Of a stretch of DNA of 64,000 nt, positions 11,539 through 23,500 are shown piece by piece. The position numbers and the translations under genes were made by a program. A model generated the notes under the pieces. The model worked only from the letters and a program-made list of their open reading frames with translations, was not told the DNA's origin and ran no database searches. Origin of the DNA: Amborella trichopoda (Eukaryota > Streptophyta > Magnoliopsida > Amborellales > Amborellaceae); assembly GCF_000471905.2 (NCBI RefSeq), contig NW_006497511.1, positions 1,953,274 to 2,017,273 of the forward strand, written 5' to 3'. Positions within the stretch are counted from its first letter, which is position 1; every line of letters begins with the position of its first letter.

Positions 11539-14276
11539 TGCTGGAAGAAATTTTTCATCATCATGGGGCCCCCACCAATAAAAGCCTAGCAAACAGTGGA
11601 AATTCCAACAATCTCAGAATAGCCCCATAACTGACCAAGATCTTCATGAGGTCTCTCAAAATTTTCCTGTCAAGTTTCGTCGCATTCTGACATGTCTAAG
11701 GCGGTGCAGACTTAGAAACAGTTCCAGTAGAATCATCCTCTAGTACCCTAAAACAGATCATACAACTAGAGCTACATTCTCGGTCTCTCAATTTGTTGTG
11801 AAACCACCACTATTGGATCCGACACAACTGAAAACCCTCAGGGGTCAAATTTCAGTTTGAACGGGCACTCCAGGAACAAGTTGTCGGTAAAAAGGGGAAA
11901 CAAGAGGAGCCGCACTCTATTCCCGTGCGACCACCTTGCAACTCTACACCATTGAAGGGATAGTCATGAGCAGTGATTTTCAACGCTCATATCTCACCCA
12001 TTTCAAATCGGATCGCTCTCAAATTTGGTGAGCATGTTTGTCGTATCAAGACGAGTGATTCGATATGTGGCACGCCCCGTGACGATACCCGAGACGCTGG
12101 AGACAAGTATTTTATCAGTGAAGAAAGTGCAGAAAATTCAGCAATGTTGTGCCTCGCTAGAGTGGCCAAATCACACCGCTCGCGAGCCTGATTGACGCAA
12201 GACCAATTCCATCGCGTGCGTAAGGACTCGGGCCATCTCTGACCTGAACCCGTTACATAATGAATGGTTGGATTTTGCACATGACGCTGGAATTTCAGAT
12301 TCTGACAACAATTTCATGGTTGCAAAATCTTCGTTCGGGCAAGGAATCGAGCTGCATTTGTTGCCCCGCGATCGTAACAGCATGCTCAGTGTGATCTAGT
12401 GAATAAATCATTGAAAAACATCGAGAAACGAGCACACTATCGATTCGAAATTTCAAGATCCATTCAACTTTCAAATCAGATGATAGTGCACTAAAAACAC
12501 GATCAATGGCTCGAAGTTCACATCAAATCGATCGCCATGCCAAGCCCTATAAGAAAACAATCACCTTTCGATCAGCCGGGCATTGGAACGACCCCGAATC
12601 ATCCATAAAAAATCATGTACATTCTAGGATAACACAGGAACTGCTCTAGAATTTCATGAATTGTTAGGAAGGGGCAAAACAGTCATTTTTCACCTTATGT
12701 TCTAATTTTTTTAAATTCATTTTAATCTTAATTTTAAGAAATTAGGGTTACTTTTAATCATCCACCCATGACTGGGGGAAATTCTATATATATGTACCAT
12801 CATTGTATACACCAAAGGACTAAATCCCTCACAAAAGAGAGAGTTTTTACTTAATACAGTTTCTCTTTCTTACCATTGTTAGGTCACGTTTGGAGAGAGA
12901 GAGCAAGGTGAGAGAAACTTTTGATCGGTACCCTTAGGCCTGAGGTAGATATTCTCTCTCTTCCTTTCTTTTCTTCTCTTTCTTCTTCTTCTTCTTTCTC
13001 TTCCTCTCTTTCTTTTTCCTCTTCTTCGTTTGAGTTCCTCTCGGAGGCCATGTGCAGCAGTGACAGTGTCGTGCATGCCTCTCCCGTGGTCTCACAAGTC
13101 GCGCATGGTGATGGCAGTGCCATGCGTGAGTCTTCTTTCCCTTCTATTCATATACAAATGGCACTGCTCTTCATTGTCCGCAAAAATAGCTTCGACGTCT
13201 CAGTGAAGATCCCAGACAGAGAAACTCGTTGCCGCCCACAGGTGTATTCCCCAGTTGCATGCCTATCGCAGATTGTGATACCTATTGCCGCCTGCTAAAG
13301 GCCCCAATACTACCTATCGTCGTTCACCGACTCAGTGCACATCGTCGTCCGCAAGCTTCCTCCTTGTGTTCAGTTCTCATCGCTGTCCCCCTTGCGTCCC
13401 ACACCTGTCGCTGTGTGCCTCATGTGAATTATCATAGCGCGCTTCGCAAATGGCTATCGTCGCCGGCGCAGAGGCGCATTACCTTCTTATCTTGCCAACA
13501 ACGTTGTCTAACGTCGTCCGTAGTCGTCTACTCACCCTCTAGACGTGAGCAGTAGTGTCTAACGTCGTTCCAAGGCCGTGACACTGCTACTCCACGATCA
13601 TGAGTGGCAACACCTAGCGTCGTCGAGACCCTATCCCCTCCGCCGTCTCGCTCTCTTCCTTTTCGCTCTCTTTCCTCTCTTCACTCTTTTCTTTCCTCAC
13701 TTGATTGAGGTGGACTTAACCTAGCATCACCACATTGGTCTTAGTTTCAAGTAGTATTGTCGTTGTGCTGGCTCTGAGTACCATGCCTGTCTTGCTATCA
13801 CTTCGAGTCAGTCAATGTTTGGCTATCATGCTAGTCTCATCCCTTCATCAAGTTTTCTTCTTTTTTCAACCTTTGCTCAAAACTTCCACTTCATCACTCT
13901 AACCCCACACATTCTTAGCCACACAGATGTTTAATGCTCTAAGACAAGGGTGGGTCACTTCGACCAACTTGTCTTGCAAATTAACTATAGTAGTATTGTG
14001 GAAAAAAACAAAGAGATTACAAGTCAAGGGAGACGATTCCAAACCAGCTAAAGCAGCTGGGGGGCTTGCCGATGTGATCTAAGAGAGCACCCATGCGAGC
14101 TAGCCCAAGTAAATCCCGAACCAACCTTAAATTCCTCTCTCATCGGTTGGTATACCTACCCTTACCCTTGAGTAAGGTTTTGAGAGAGCAATCTCAAATC
14201 TCGGGTTCGTTAAAAAATCGAGATACGTGTCGTTAGATCACCTAGATCTGAAGGCCTCGATCGAGGCACCTAACCA
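11539..14276 (+). repeat. E1 5' LTR
   Basis: Starts tgctggaagaaatttttc and ends gaggcacctaacca (TG...CA). Upstream part: conserved blocks also found in E2 (ctcaaatttggtga and gatatgtggcacgcccc). TATA box at 12784, CT-rich tract from 12955, a GC-richer island of cgtcgcc-type sequence at 13010-13640, then the tail shared with all Tat-like LTRs here (cctctctcatcggttgg at 14132). Serine-rich open frames in the CT tract are artefacts. Confidence 0.9.
12784..12793 (+). promoter_or_regulatory. TATA box of E1 5' LTR
   Basis: ctatatatat, preceded by catccacccatgactggg and followed by the CT-rich tract. The same order occurs at 37786 in the 3' LTR. Confidence 0.7.
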
Positions 14277-14279
14277 GCT

Positions 14280-14298
14280 TGGTGACTCCACTGGGGAC
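14280..14298 (+). other. E1 primer binding site
   Basis: tggtgactccactggggac begins four bases after the LTR end. The equivalent sites of E2 (48231) and E3 (52679, tggcgactccactagggac) support the placement. Plant Tat-type elements have similar sites after their 5' LTR. I cannot name the tRNA with certainty. Confidence 0.7.
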
Positions 14299-14365
14299 TT
14301 ACTACCCCTTAGTCGGTTCGCTCTTGTTTGACCAGTATCCTCTTTTACTTTCTGCATTAATTTAT

Positions 14366-15627
14366 ATGGCACCAGGGTTGTTCAACCCGTCCGAGTCGGG
14401 GACTTCCTTATCCTAGCACTTACGACTGTCTCAGGGAAGCGAACTGCTCAAGCTTCCTTCCCTACTCTCCTTCTGAGTTAGGACTCATGGTCTGGCTCCC
14501 AGGTTCTTGCCTAGGTTAGCACGAGAGGGGACTGAAAAGTCCCTGACTCCCTGCTTCCTCACCCTGGAACGCCCCTTGCATCGATGGCACGTCTGCCACT
14601 GCACACAGCACGCACCCTGCTGCTGGCAAGTCTCTTGCAGGTCATATTGCTAGGGCACACTGAAAGGCTGCCCTAACCGCTTTCACTGGTGGCAAGCAAG
14701 TTGTCATCGCTCCTAAGGTTCGCCGCAAGGCATCCCCCTATACTCTTTCACTTCTCCGAACCTCTAGACTTAGAGGCTCGGCACACCAAGGCAAGATCCT
14801 GTAGCCTCCACCTCTTGCACACACCTAAGGGCTCATGGTCCATCCAATAGAGTCACACCACGGGGCAACCCCCACGTTGGCTTGAGCTCGAATTAAGGAC
14901 CAGGCCTTCTTGGGCTGAACCCTGCGTGTGCTATGCATTCGCTTTCCACAGCTCAGGGTAGCGCTAGCTCTATGCCACTTCGTCCTCCCTCCTAGCACAC
15001 ACGGCCTCACTCTGTGAGAGATGAGCTTCCACCTCGTCCCTCACAAACACAAGCTCGTGGGACTCGACCTCCCAAGGTCGAACCAATTGACCGAGCCCGA
15101 GTTGACCCCCAAGTCACCCTGACGGTTAACCCTAAAGGGCACATGCACTGCTTTCGCAGGCCCCTCCCCGATCCAGACCCAGGCAGAGTCATGAACCAAC
15201 TACTTCCTTTATCGCTAGCCCGACACCAGCCAAGCACCTCAAGTCCTAGTACTCAAAGGTCTTCCCTAAGAGTACCATCTTGAGCCAGCCTAAGGTTAGC
15301 CGTGCACATGGGCCCCAAAAAGGAACTCGGGGCAACAACCTGGTGTCCGACAGAGGCCTACAGCCTCCAAGGCAAAAACCCAGGCTGCCTTTAGTCCTTG
15401 GACCCCACCCCTTGCTCCATTTCATAGACACGGCCCGTACATGTTCAAAGAAGGCGGGGCAGTCCAAGTCTCAGGCTCAATTCTGGAATGACGTCCACAA
15501 CCATCTCAAGGTTAAGCAGAAGAGAAGCCTTCAGATCCTAACCAAAGAAGCCTCCAAAGCAGTCGAGGTAGCCACACTTGATGACCTCCTGCCTCATAAC
15601 CCCTTGTTCCCTCTTCAAACTCCATAA
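14366..15627 (+). pseudogene. E1 gag, N-terminal leader, broken
   Basis: The ATG at 14366 (frame start MAPGLFNPSES) aligns with the ATG of E2 at 48323 and E3 at 52768. In all three a segment ending around 'ggggactt' follows, so this is probably the original gag start. A stop interrupts the frame after 16 codons and the reading frame changes several times. The last piece (15280-15627) is 115 codons, basic and proline-rich, with no recognised domain. The block gtactcaaaggtcttccc at 15250 is shared with E2 (49252) and E3 (53630). This poorly conserved N-terminal part of a Tat-like Gag is recognised mainly by position. Confidence 0.55.
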
Positions 15628-15852
15628 CCTGAGAGAGTCCAAGAGTATTGTGGGTTGTCACCGCCAAGAAACCGCAGTCCCAAGACCGTCAAGAACCAGT
15701 CCTTATAAGATCATCATATAACGCTCGAATCCAGTCGGGGCAAGCTGAGCTCCTGCAGACTGACTTGCCACCCATGACTGGTCTACCCCAGCGGTCTGCT
15801 CCTCCTCCTTGCTTTGACCTCCCAGAAAGGACGATCAGTTTCATGGTGATCA

Positions 15853-16422
15853 ATGACTCGGACGAAGCCCAGAAAGACAAAGACGGCAACTGACGGACAA
15901 CTCCTCCTCCGTCAGTTCGTCGAGACTGTTGAATGGCCAGCCTTCCAGTGGTACGCTCCGCTGCCTCCCAACTTGGTACACACGTGGCAAGAGATGAAGC
16001 AGTTATTTTACCAACACTTCAACGAAGCCCAGGGGAACGTGGAGACCATCGAATTCCTCACCCTGTTGCAAGACCTTGGTGAGCCTATTGACAAGTTCAT
16101 CACCCGATGGAGAGAGTTGGGAACCTTCCACGCCACTCCCATGACTGAGAAGGAAGCGGTCCAAAGCTGCATACGGATCATGCTTCCTGAGATCGCCCTG
16201 CATGTCAAGGCATCCAATCCACCCTCCATGTCAAACCTCATCTCTAAGGCAATCCCTTTTGAGGGGTTGTTCAAGCACCATGGCAGCCCTCGTCAACAAC
16301 CCTCCAGTTCAAACTCTTGCTCCAACAGTCGAGGCAACCAAAAAGTAATGATCAACGCAGTCGTCACCGTGACTGACACTAAGAGCGCAGCTCCTCAAAC
16401 CCTGGACCTTTCCAAGGCATAG
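15853..16422 (+). pseudogene. E1 gag core (retrotransposon Gag domain)
   Basis: A 189-codon open segment with the plant Ty3 Gag core. Residues about 18-40 read LLLRQFVETVEWPAFQWYAP, then LVHTWQEMKQLFYQHF, then IDKFITRWREL, the usual W...LF..F...F..RW pattern of the retrotransposon gag family (Pfam Retrotrans_gag). Gag is the structural protein that assembles the cytoplasmic particle and packages element RNA. E2 49918-50300 is a close homologue. The segment is in a different frame from its neighbours and ends in a stop before the zinc-knuckle-like part, so the gene is broken. Confidence 0.8.
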
Positions 16423-16578
16423 ACGTCTCCGACCAGGGGCAAGCAGCAGTCCTAAAATCAGGTCCCGCCTCTTAAAAATTCTAAGCGAAATGACTTCTGG
16501 ATCCAGCACCAAAATAAACTTTACTGCTTCAATAAGGAGTGGACTCATGCGCTGCTCTGACTGCTGCTAGAACACAAC

Positions 16579-17412
16579 ATGATCCAGCTACCGGAGGCCA
16601 ATACTGAAGAGTCGGTTGGGCAGGAGACAAATGAGAAGTATTGCGCCTATCATAGGAGAGTAGGCCACCCCACTTACGACTGCTATAAGCTCAACGACAC
16701 TATCGAAGCCCTTATCAACAAGGGTCAGATAAAGCTCGAAGAGTTGAAGAAAGCGTTCGGGGCAACTGAGGCTTCTCACATAGTCACGATCCAAGAGGTT
16801 GACGAGGCACTTGCTATTCTCCGGGCATTTTTCTCCATAATGCTCGAAGAATGACTCGTCACTCCCAAGCAGACAAGGCAGCCCAAGTTCCTGCCTCTGG
16901 GGACTGAGAACCTTTGGTGCGCATATCACCAGATACGAGGTCATGATGTCACCGAGTGCACCGGCTTCCATAAGCTTCTATTAATGAAGATGCAGTAGTG
17001 CCAGGAAGTTCAAGGCAACCCAGGAGGACACCCTCAAGTCCCTCTTCCGCTTGTGTAAGAAAACCTGCCGATGCCAGCCCAAGGAAACATGGGACCAGAC
17101 CCTCTACAGGACCTATTCGAGGTGATGCTCCAATGGGGCCTCGTCACTCCTAAGCCCATCAAGCAACCTAAGCGGCTTTCTAAGGGCACGGAAAAACTCT
17201 TGTGCCCTTATCACCAAGTATGGGGTCACGAGCTAAAAGAGTGCTCAAGATTCAAAGCTATAGTCGCGGAGAAAGTCCAGCAAGGCCATGTCGTTTGTAC
17301 TGTCCTCCTGAAACACTTTCAAGCTGTCACTCCTGCTCAAGAAGAGGCCACACTACAAGCCCTTCACAAGCATGCACGGGACCCTTTCGAACCCTCGACC
17401 TCTCAGCCCTAA
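16579..17412 (+). pseudogene. E1 gag C-terminal part with three C-H-C zinc-knuckle-like repeats
   Basis: Three related motifs lie in a row: YCAYHRRVGHPTYDCYKL near 16640-16692, WCAYHQIRGHDVTECTGF near 16917-16970, and CPYHQVWGHELKECSRF near 17203-17253. Each has the form C-x2-H-x5-GH-x4-C, the atypical zinc-knuckle-like module of Tat-lineage Gag-Pol proteins, where one copy is what I expect. Between copies come similar stretches, an acidic-lysine segment then an EEG-T-K-QP-like tail, so the module looks duplicated. E2 keeps at least two copies. Stops (16852, 17050) and frame changes break the frame. Confidence 0.7.
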
Positions 17413-18068
17413 GAAGTCTACCATGGGCGAAGTAGGCTCAAATCCCTAAAGCGTGAAGCAGTCCGTCAAGTTAGGACTACTCACCAACCAGAGAGGGCGG
17501 TCCAAACACCCCCTCAGGGATTCAGAAGGAGACGAAGAGCACCTAGTTCAGCCCACCGAAGAAATCTCATCCCTCACCCGTCTCAAATCGACGAGCTCCT
17601 TGTAAGACTTCATCCCAAGCGCAACTCGCCTCATCCTTTCGTCCAATCAGGCGGACATCCTTGAGCCACCAATAGCTTGGGATTCCTCCAATATGGGTGA
17701 TGACGCTAAAAGCACCCCATAACGGTCAAAGCCAGGGCAAGACCTAAAATACCCCTTGCACACGTCCAATTCCGATGACGACGTAAACAGCAGCCCTAAA
17801 TGTTCTAACTCATCTTCTCCTCCCTCCTCCTCTATTTTCTCCACAGGTGCATCTCAACGGTGCCCAAAATTCGACACTCTAAATAGAGAGTTCAGAGGCA
17901 CCAGCCTCACCCAGCCATTGAAAGCGTGCCTCAGAGATATGTTGGCCCAGGCGGCTAGATTCTCGATAGCCGCATATGCTCTATCAACTCAAGCCAAAAC
18001 CGAGTCATCTTCAGGCTCCTATTCCAACGAGGCCTCCCACATGATGCAGATCTTAGAAGTACCAGCTA
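17413..18068 (+). pseudogene. E1 gag to protease linker, cut by N1
   Basis: Low-complexity serine/proline/aspartate-rich coding-like sequence. The longest frame starts at 17756 and runs into N1, ending ...QILEVPA at the insertion point. It resumes at 27280. Around 17890-17990 it reads REFRGTSLTQPLKACLRDML, which I do not recognise as a domain. N1 split it at the duplicated AGCTA. Confidence 0.5.
18064..18068. repeat. Target site duplication of N1, left
   Basis: agcta before the LTR, repeated at 27275-27279 after the second LTR. Confidence 0.92.
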
Positions 18069-18629
18069 TGTCACATCACAAGTTTTAAAATACTAGAATC
18101 CTTGAGATGTGACAGTCGATTCTTAATAAACAAATTCTTAAATTTCACCATTTATTGCACCAAAATAACTTTCCATTTCTACGAGTCTACAAAGTCTACT
18201 CATAACTACTATTAACATGAAGGTTTAGATATACATCTGTTGATAGAACAAAAATTTACAATGGTGAAGTTAAAAAAAAGTTACAAAGGAGAATTTAGTC
18301 ATGACATGACTGCATCTTCTTCACAAGCTGGTTCTGCTGTGCATTTAACTATGAGACTGCAATTACCCTGAAAAATATTTACCATAGTTTGGTGAGTTTG
18401 GCTACTCAATAAGTGATCATCATGGTCCTAAAAATAATCATGGTTAGAAAATATAAACATTTTTTGGGGAATGTATGTTAAAAACAACCACAGGAAGAAT
18501 TTGCAAGCAAAAGCATTAATAGATAACAATTGCACTTTTACAAATTCACAGTTAAATATAGTCCAAATGATTGAAATGCATATAAACAATTTAACAGAAA
18601 TGTATAATTCAAATCATTTCAAAAAATAC

Positions 18630-18880
18630 CCCACTGGCGTCCCATGTAAGTCACTTATATACCCCACCAGCGTCCTGATGGGTCCAAATATTCCCTGCAG
18701 GTCCAAACATACCTAACAAGCAATCTTGGTGAGTTTAAATAGTCCCTCTCGGCATAATCGGATATGTCCTAACATTCCCTGCAGGTTCGATCATACCTCA
18801 ACGGCATCTCGGATGAGTCCAAATAGTCCCTACTGGCATAACCAGATAGGTCCTAATGATCACTGCAGGTCCACTTATAC
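18630..18880. repeat. 84-bp tandem repeat in N1 3' LTR
   Basis: About 2.5 diverged units containing ccctgcaggtcc, gatgagtccaaatagtccct and ggcataaccagataggtcct. Its partner in the other LTR is at 25560-25810. Confidence 0.78.
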
Positions 18881-20089
18881 TCAAATTATCTCTGAAACTC
18901 TTGAAACATCAGAAAGCAACAATATCATAAATGCAAAGTATCATTGAAAACATTAACATGAATTCACTTGAAGCAATATAATAAGAATCACTTCCATTGA
19001 AATATCTCGAAGTAGCCATTTAAACATTTTGTGAAATAATTTCTGAAAGGTAGTAGTTCTGAAGGACATTCTTGAAATCTAACATGATAACGGTCTAGTA
19101 TCAATATACGAACTTTTATGAGAATCCAAAATTAAATAAAGAATTATCACAATTTATGAAGTTGCCAATTCGTAAATAATCATTTCATAGGCAATACTAC
19201 AATCAAGTGCAGAAATATCAGTTTTTCAAATAATGCGGCAGCCACTTGCATATGAATTTTACAATGTCTAAATATTCAAAACAGTAGGAGGAAATCTCAC
19301 AATTTTACTAAAAGTAGAAATATCACATTTATTTCTAATAAATTACAGAATCAAAAATTATAAACAATAGACAAGAAAAATAAATTTATTTCTAGGAATT
19401 TACAGCATTTAGAACTTCTAACATTAGATAAAATATCTTAATTTTAATAAAATGATTATTCTTCGAGACAATGAGGTCGCTTACATATGTGTCACTTGAG
19501 AGATCCTACGAATGGAGAGAGTTGACAGAGAAGTTTCCTAAATCATCCACCCAAAGCCTTTTCCAACAAAAATCCACCAAACAGTGGGAAATCTCTACAT
19601 AATCCATGCACAGTCTACCTCTCGAGTAAGAACAATATTCACCCTTTACACTAAAAAAAAGTACTCGTGGAACCTGTGCAGCCCATTGTAAGGCATGATT
19701 GATCCAATGAATGAAAAATGACCAGGACATAGCATCCCAACCAAATTCTAAAATTACGGTGCGTCCAAGGTAGCTCGCCTAATGTCACTACCAGGTAGAC
19801 GAAGACTATTTTCTTTTGAGAGAGAGAGATTCATTGTTTTATGTTAGAGAGAGAGAGAGAACAGCCTTATAATACATAAGAGAGAGAACTTTATAAAATT
19901 TTAACACCTTTCATTGAAAGTGTCTTAAAAATAGCTAATGAAGGTTATTGGGTTGCCACGTAGGGTGGTGAAGTAAAACAACACTTTTGTAAAAGTTGGT
20001 AGAGCAAAGGTCTATATTGGCAAAATGCGTCCCACTGTACGGGTGTTGGAGATGCTACCCTCTTGTAAGGTAAAACATAGTGCAAATGC

Positions 20090-20113
20090 AGTGTAGACCA
20101 TAAGGTCTACACT
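20090..20113. other. Perfect palindrome by the N1 3' LTR promoter
   Basis: Arms agtgtagacc and ggtctacact are exactly complementary, 10 bp each, around the loop ataa. It abuts tataaaaatag on the plus strand, which on the minus strand reads ctatttttata just upstream of the palindrome. The partner at 27013-27036 is identical. Confidence 0.85.
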
Positions 20114-20362
20114 ATAAAAATAGACTTGCACCATATTCAAAAATACTAAAAAAAATAAATAAATTGTTTTGAACTATTTTATTTAACAAAAAGGCTAATT
20201 GTCGTCTACATGTTTCAAAAGACCTTTTCCCAAATATATCAGAAAAGACAAAACAAAACGAATGGTCCCTAAGGACCAAAATCTTCATATGGATCACCAC
20301 ACTATGAAGAGATATTTAAACTTTTTTTTTTTTTTTTTTTGCGAAAGTTTAAGATTGTTACA

Positions 20363-20375
20363 TTCTTCTCCCCTT
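20363..20375 (-). other. N1 polypurine tract
   Basis: The minus strand reads aaggggagaagaa directly before the 3' LTR start tgtaacaatc. Confidence 0.8.
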
Positions 20376-20474
20376 AAAGAAATTTAGTACTCTAAATTTG
20401 TGTACCTGATTATTGAAAAAGATAGGGATATTTTTTTCTGATTTTGTCTTCTCATTCTCAAGTCGACTCTTCTC

Positions 20475-20783
20475 TCAAATGGTACTGCCATAATATATGA
20501 CCAAAGGAATCTCCTTGTTGTTCAACACTTTCACCCTCCTATCCAGTATCAAAATTGGCTGCTTGATGAAGGATAGGTCCTTCTTGATCGGTAAAGGTTT
20601 GTATTTCAAAACATGGGATAGGTCGGGCTGATATTTTTGTAATGAGGATACATGGAAGACATTATGGATGTTTGCCAATTCGGGTGGTATGGCAAGTCTA
20701 TAAGCGACACCTCCGACTCTCTCTAGGATTTCAAAGGGCCCGATGTAGCGGGGGCTCAGCTTTCTTTTCTTGCTGAATCTCAT
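20475..20783 (-). pseudogene. N1 integrase C-terminal domain with remnant chromodomain
   Basis: 102 codons containing KLSPRYIGPFEILERVGGVA then IPPELANIHNVFHVSSLQKY, the standard GPF/Y module and downstream LP...HNVFHVS block of chromovirus integrases. The end (LDRRVKVLNNKEIPLV) is the start of the chromodomain, which targets integration to histone-marked chromatin. In N3 this continues VLWRYHSQEESTWE; here a frameshift after about residue 94 destroys it. The full integrase runs on to 21665. Confidence 0.85.
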
Positions 20784-21071
20784 GATGCCCTTTATTGGTG
20801 AGACCTTTAAGAATACTCGATCACCTTCCTCAAATTCAAGGTCTCTCTGTCGGTTATCGACATAACTCTTTTGTCGAATCTGAGTTGTCCTGGGTCATTC
20901 TCGAATTAATGCTATCTTATTTGAGGTTACCTAGACGATTTCTGACCCCAAAAGCTTTCTTTCACCAACCTCGTCTCAACAGATGAGTGACCTACATTTC
21001 CTTCCATACAAGGCTTCATATGGCTTGGAGCCTATTATTATAAGCAAACTCAATCAAGGGTAATGGTCATC

Positions 21072-21665
21072 CTAGCTTCTTATAAAGTCAATAACACAGG
21101 CTCTCAGTATATCTTCCAAGGTCTGGAGGGTCCTTCTTGATTGTCCATCAGTTTGGGGGTGAAAGGCAATGCTAAAGGCGAGTCTCGTCCCCATGGCTGA
21201 CTGTAGTCTAGCCCAAAATTTAGAAGTAAACCGAGTGTCTCTGTTCGATACAATACTGACTAAATCTCCATGTAACTGCACTATTTCTTTAATGTACAAC
21301 TGGGCTAGTCGATCCAAAGTGTAAGTCGTGTGGATTGATAGAAAGTGGGCAGCTTTGGTCAGTCGGTCCACAATGACCCAAATGCCGTCATGCCCTGAAC
21401 TTGTTCTAGACAAGCCGGAGACAAAATCCATAGAGGTGTGCTCCCACTTCTACTCTGGCATGGGTAAAGGCTACAACAACCTAGCAGACCTCTGATACTC
21501 AGCTTTTACTTGTTGGCATGTTCGGCACTTAGACACAAATAGTGCTACCTCTTTTTTCATATCATTCCACCATAAGGTTTTCTTCAAGTCCTGATATATT
21601 TTAATACTTTCGGGATGTATAGTATAGCGGGAGTGATGTGCTTCTTCCAAGATAACTCTCTTCAA
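21072..21665 (-). pseudogene. N1 integrase zinc-binding and catalytic core
   Basis: The N-terminal HHCC module is at 21471-21665 (LEEAHHSRYTIHPESIKIYQ then SKCRTCQQVKAE). The catalytic core is at 21072-21431, beginning MDFVSGLSRTSSGHDGIWVI. The Asp of MDFV, the Asp in SNRDTRF and the Glu in QTLEDIL are candidates for the D,D-35-E triad. The usual SDRD is SNRD here and QSER is QSRR. A stop between 21432 and 21470 separates the two parts. Integrase joins element DNA to the host chromosome in the nucleus. Confidence 0.88.
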
Positions 21666-21754
21666 ATCCGACCTCTGAATCTCAACAAATCACCACTGCT
21701 TATAGAGAATTCGTCATTTTTTTCCAGCATCACTTCTTCTACAATTTTTATAAG

Positions 21755-22318
21755 CTAAGGGTCCTCCTTTTGTGCCAACCGAATATGTTGAATTAATTGG
21801 GATTCTACCTTAATGTTGACAATCATACTTATCACACCATTAAAGGACGGAGCCGGATGCCGATCCAATATTTCTTCTAACAATTCCATTTCTTGGATCA
21901 TTAGATGAGCTATGACTCCTATAGATTTTCTACTTAGAGCATCGGCCACAACCTTAGCCTTTCCTGAATGATAATGGATTGTACAATCATAATCTTTTAG
22001 GAAATCCATCCATCTTATCTACTGAATATTTAAATCCTTCTGGAAGAAGCGGTATTTAAGGCTCTTATGATCTGTGTATATTTAAAATTGCTCACCATAT
22101 AGATAATGCCTCCAAATTTTCAAAGCGAATACTATTGCAGCCAACTCGAAGTCATGAATTGGATATTTCTTCTCACATTCTTTCAACTGTCTGAATGCAT
22201 ATGCCACTACCTTCTCATATTGCATTAAAATACAGCCCAAGCCTTTATGTGAAGCATCACTATAAATCACAAATCCCCCACTCCCCTCAAGAATAGTTAA
22301 AATAGGTACTGAAGTCAA
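21755..22318 (-). pseudogene. N1 RNase H
   Basis: 22082-22318 carries [20 protein letters not shown] and [20 protein letters not shown], the RNase H start (catalytic Asp in SDAS) and the conserved [10 protein letters not shown] helix (catalytic Glu). 21755-22009 has the tail [20 protein letters not shown] with the last catalytic Asp. The enzyme removes the RNA strand of the RNA-DNA hybrid during reverse transcription. A stop separates the two parts near 22080. Confidence 0.88.
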
Positions 22319-23443
22319 TCGAGCTTGTAGTTCTTGAAAACTCTCCTCACATTCCTTTGTTCATTCAAATTTAACATTTTTTTGTGTCAATCGAGTTAAT
22401 GGGGTTGTAATTCAAGAGAATCCTTCCACAAATCGTCTGTAATATTCTGCCAATCCCAAAAAGCTTTAAACTTCAGTCACATTACTTGGTTGTTTCTAAT
22501 TAACCACGGTTTCAACCTTTGAAGGATCAACTGATAAGCTTTTCTTTGATATCACATGTCTTAAAAATTTCACTTGTTCAAGCCAAAATTCACATTTACT
22601 TAGTTTGGCATAGAACTTCGTTTCTCTTAATATTGGCAATACCAATTTGCAATACCAATCTGACATGTTGTTTATGTTCCTCCTGATCCTTGGAATAAAT
22701 TAGAATAACATCGATGAATACCACAATAAACCTGTCCAGAAAAAGCTTAAAGATTTGATTTATCAAATCCATAAATGCAGCCGGTGCATTAGTTAATCCA
22801 AAAGCCATGACTAAAAATTCATAATGGCCATACCATGTTTTGAAAGCTGTCTTGGGACATCATCACTTTTAATCTTGAGCTGATGGTATCCAGATCTAAG
22901 ATCAATTTTTTAAAATACTTGTGACCCTTGTAATTGATCGAATAAATCATCAATTCTAGGTAGTGGATACTTATTTTTCACTGTCACTTAGTTTAGCTGT
23001 CTATAATCGATACACAACCTCATGGTCCCATCTTTCTTTTCAACAAACAATACCGGAGCACCCNNNNNNNNNNNNNNNNNNNNNNNNNNNNNNNNNNNNN
23101 NNNNNNNNNNNNNNNNNNNNNNNNNNNNNNNNNNNNNNNNNNNNNNNNNNNNNNNNNNNNNNNNNNNNNNNNNNNNNNNNNNNNNNNNNNNNNNNNNNNN
23201 NNNNNNNNNNNNNNNNNNNNNNNNNNNNNNNNNNNNNNNNNNNNNNNNNNNNNNNNNNNNNNNNNNNNNNNNNNNNNNNNNNNNNNNNNNNNNNNNNNNN
23301 NNNNNNNNNTAAGGGGCCTTAGAAATTGGGGCCATCTCGAGAACTAACTCAATAGAGAATTCAATTTCCCTATCAAGTGGTAACCTTGACAATTCCTCAA
23401 GAAATACGCCAAGAAATTCTCTGACGACCTGAATGGTGTCCAA
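22319..23443 (-). pseudogene. N1 reverse transcriptase, with an N gap
   Basis: N-terminal part at 23310-23443 (LPLDREIEFSIELVLEMAPI). After the gap comes GAPVLFVEKKDGTMRLCIDY (fingers) at 22988-23063. The palm part at 22596-22808 begins [20 protein letters not shown] and has FIDVILIYS where functional copies have FIDDILVYS, so the second catalytic Asp is Val. Frame changes occur around 22810-22985 and 22320-22595. The gene lost activity by point changes as well as breaks. Confidence 0.88.
23064..23309. other. Assembly gap in N1 RT
   Basis: A run of 246 N. N2 and N3 have about 31 residues between the flanking motifs (APISKAP and GAPVLF), about 93 bp, so the gap is longer than homologues predict by about 150 bp. 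Confidence 0.97.
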
Positions 23444-23500
23444 GTTTATCTTTTCCTTTCTATCTTCTTTAATATTGGCAAGAAAGCCTTGACATCCTTT

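Larger units (their letters stand above)
18069..20362 (-). repeat. N1 3' LTR
   Basis: In plus-strand reading it starts tgtcacatcacaagtttt and ends aagattgttaca. On the minus strand this is TGTAACAATC...TGTGACA. It contains an 84-bp tandem repeat (18630-18880) and a perfect palindrome (20090-20113). Confidence 0.93.

Noticed and set aside
12921-13298. 125-codon Ser-rich frame in the E1 5' LTR
   Set aside because: CT tract at its start; not open in the other LTR at 37930-38300.
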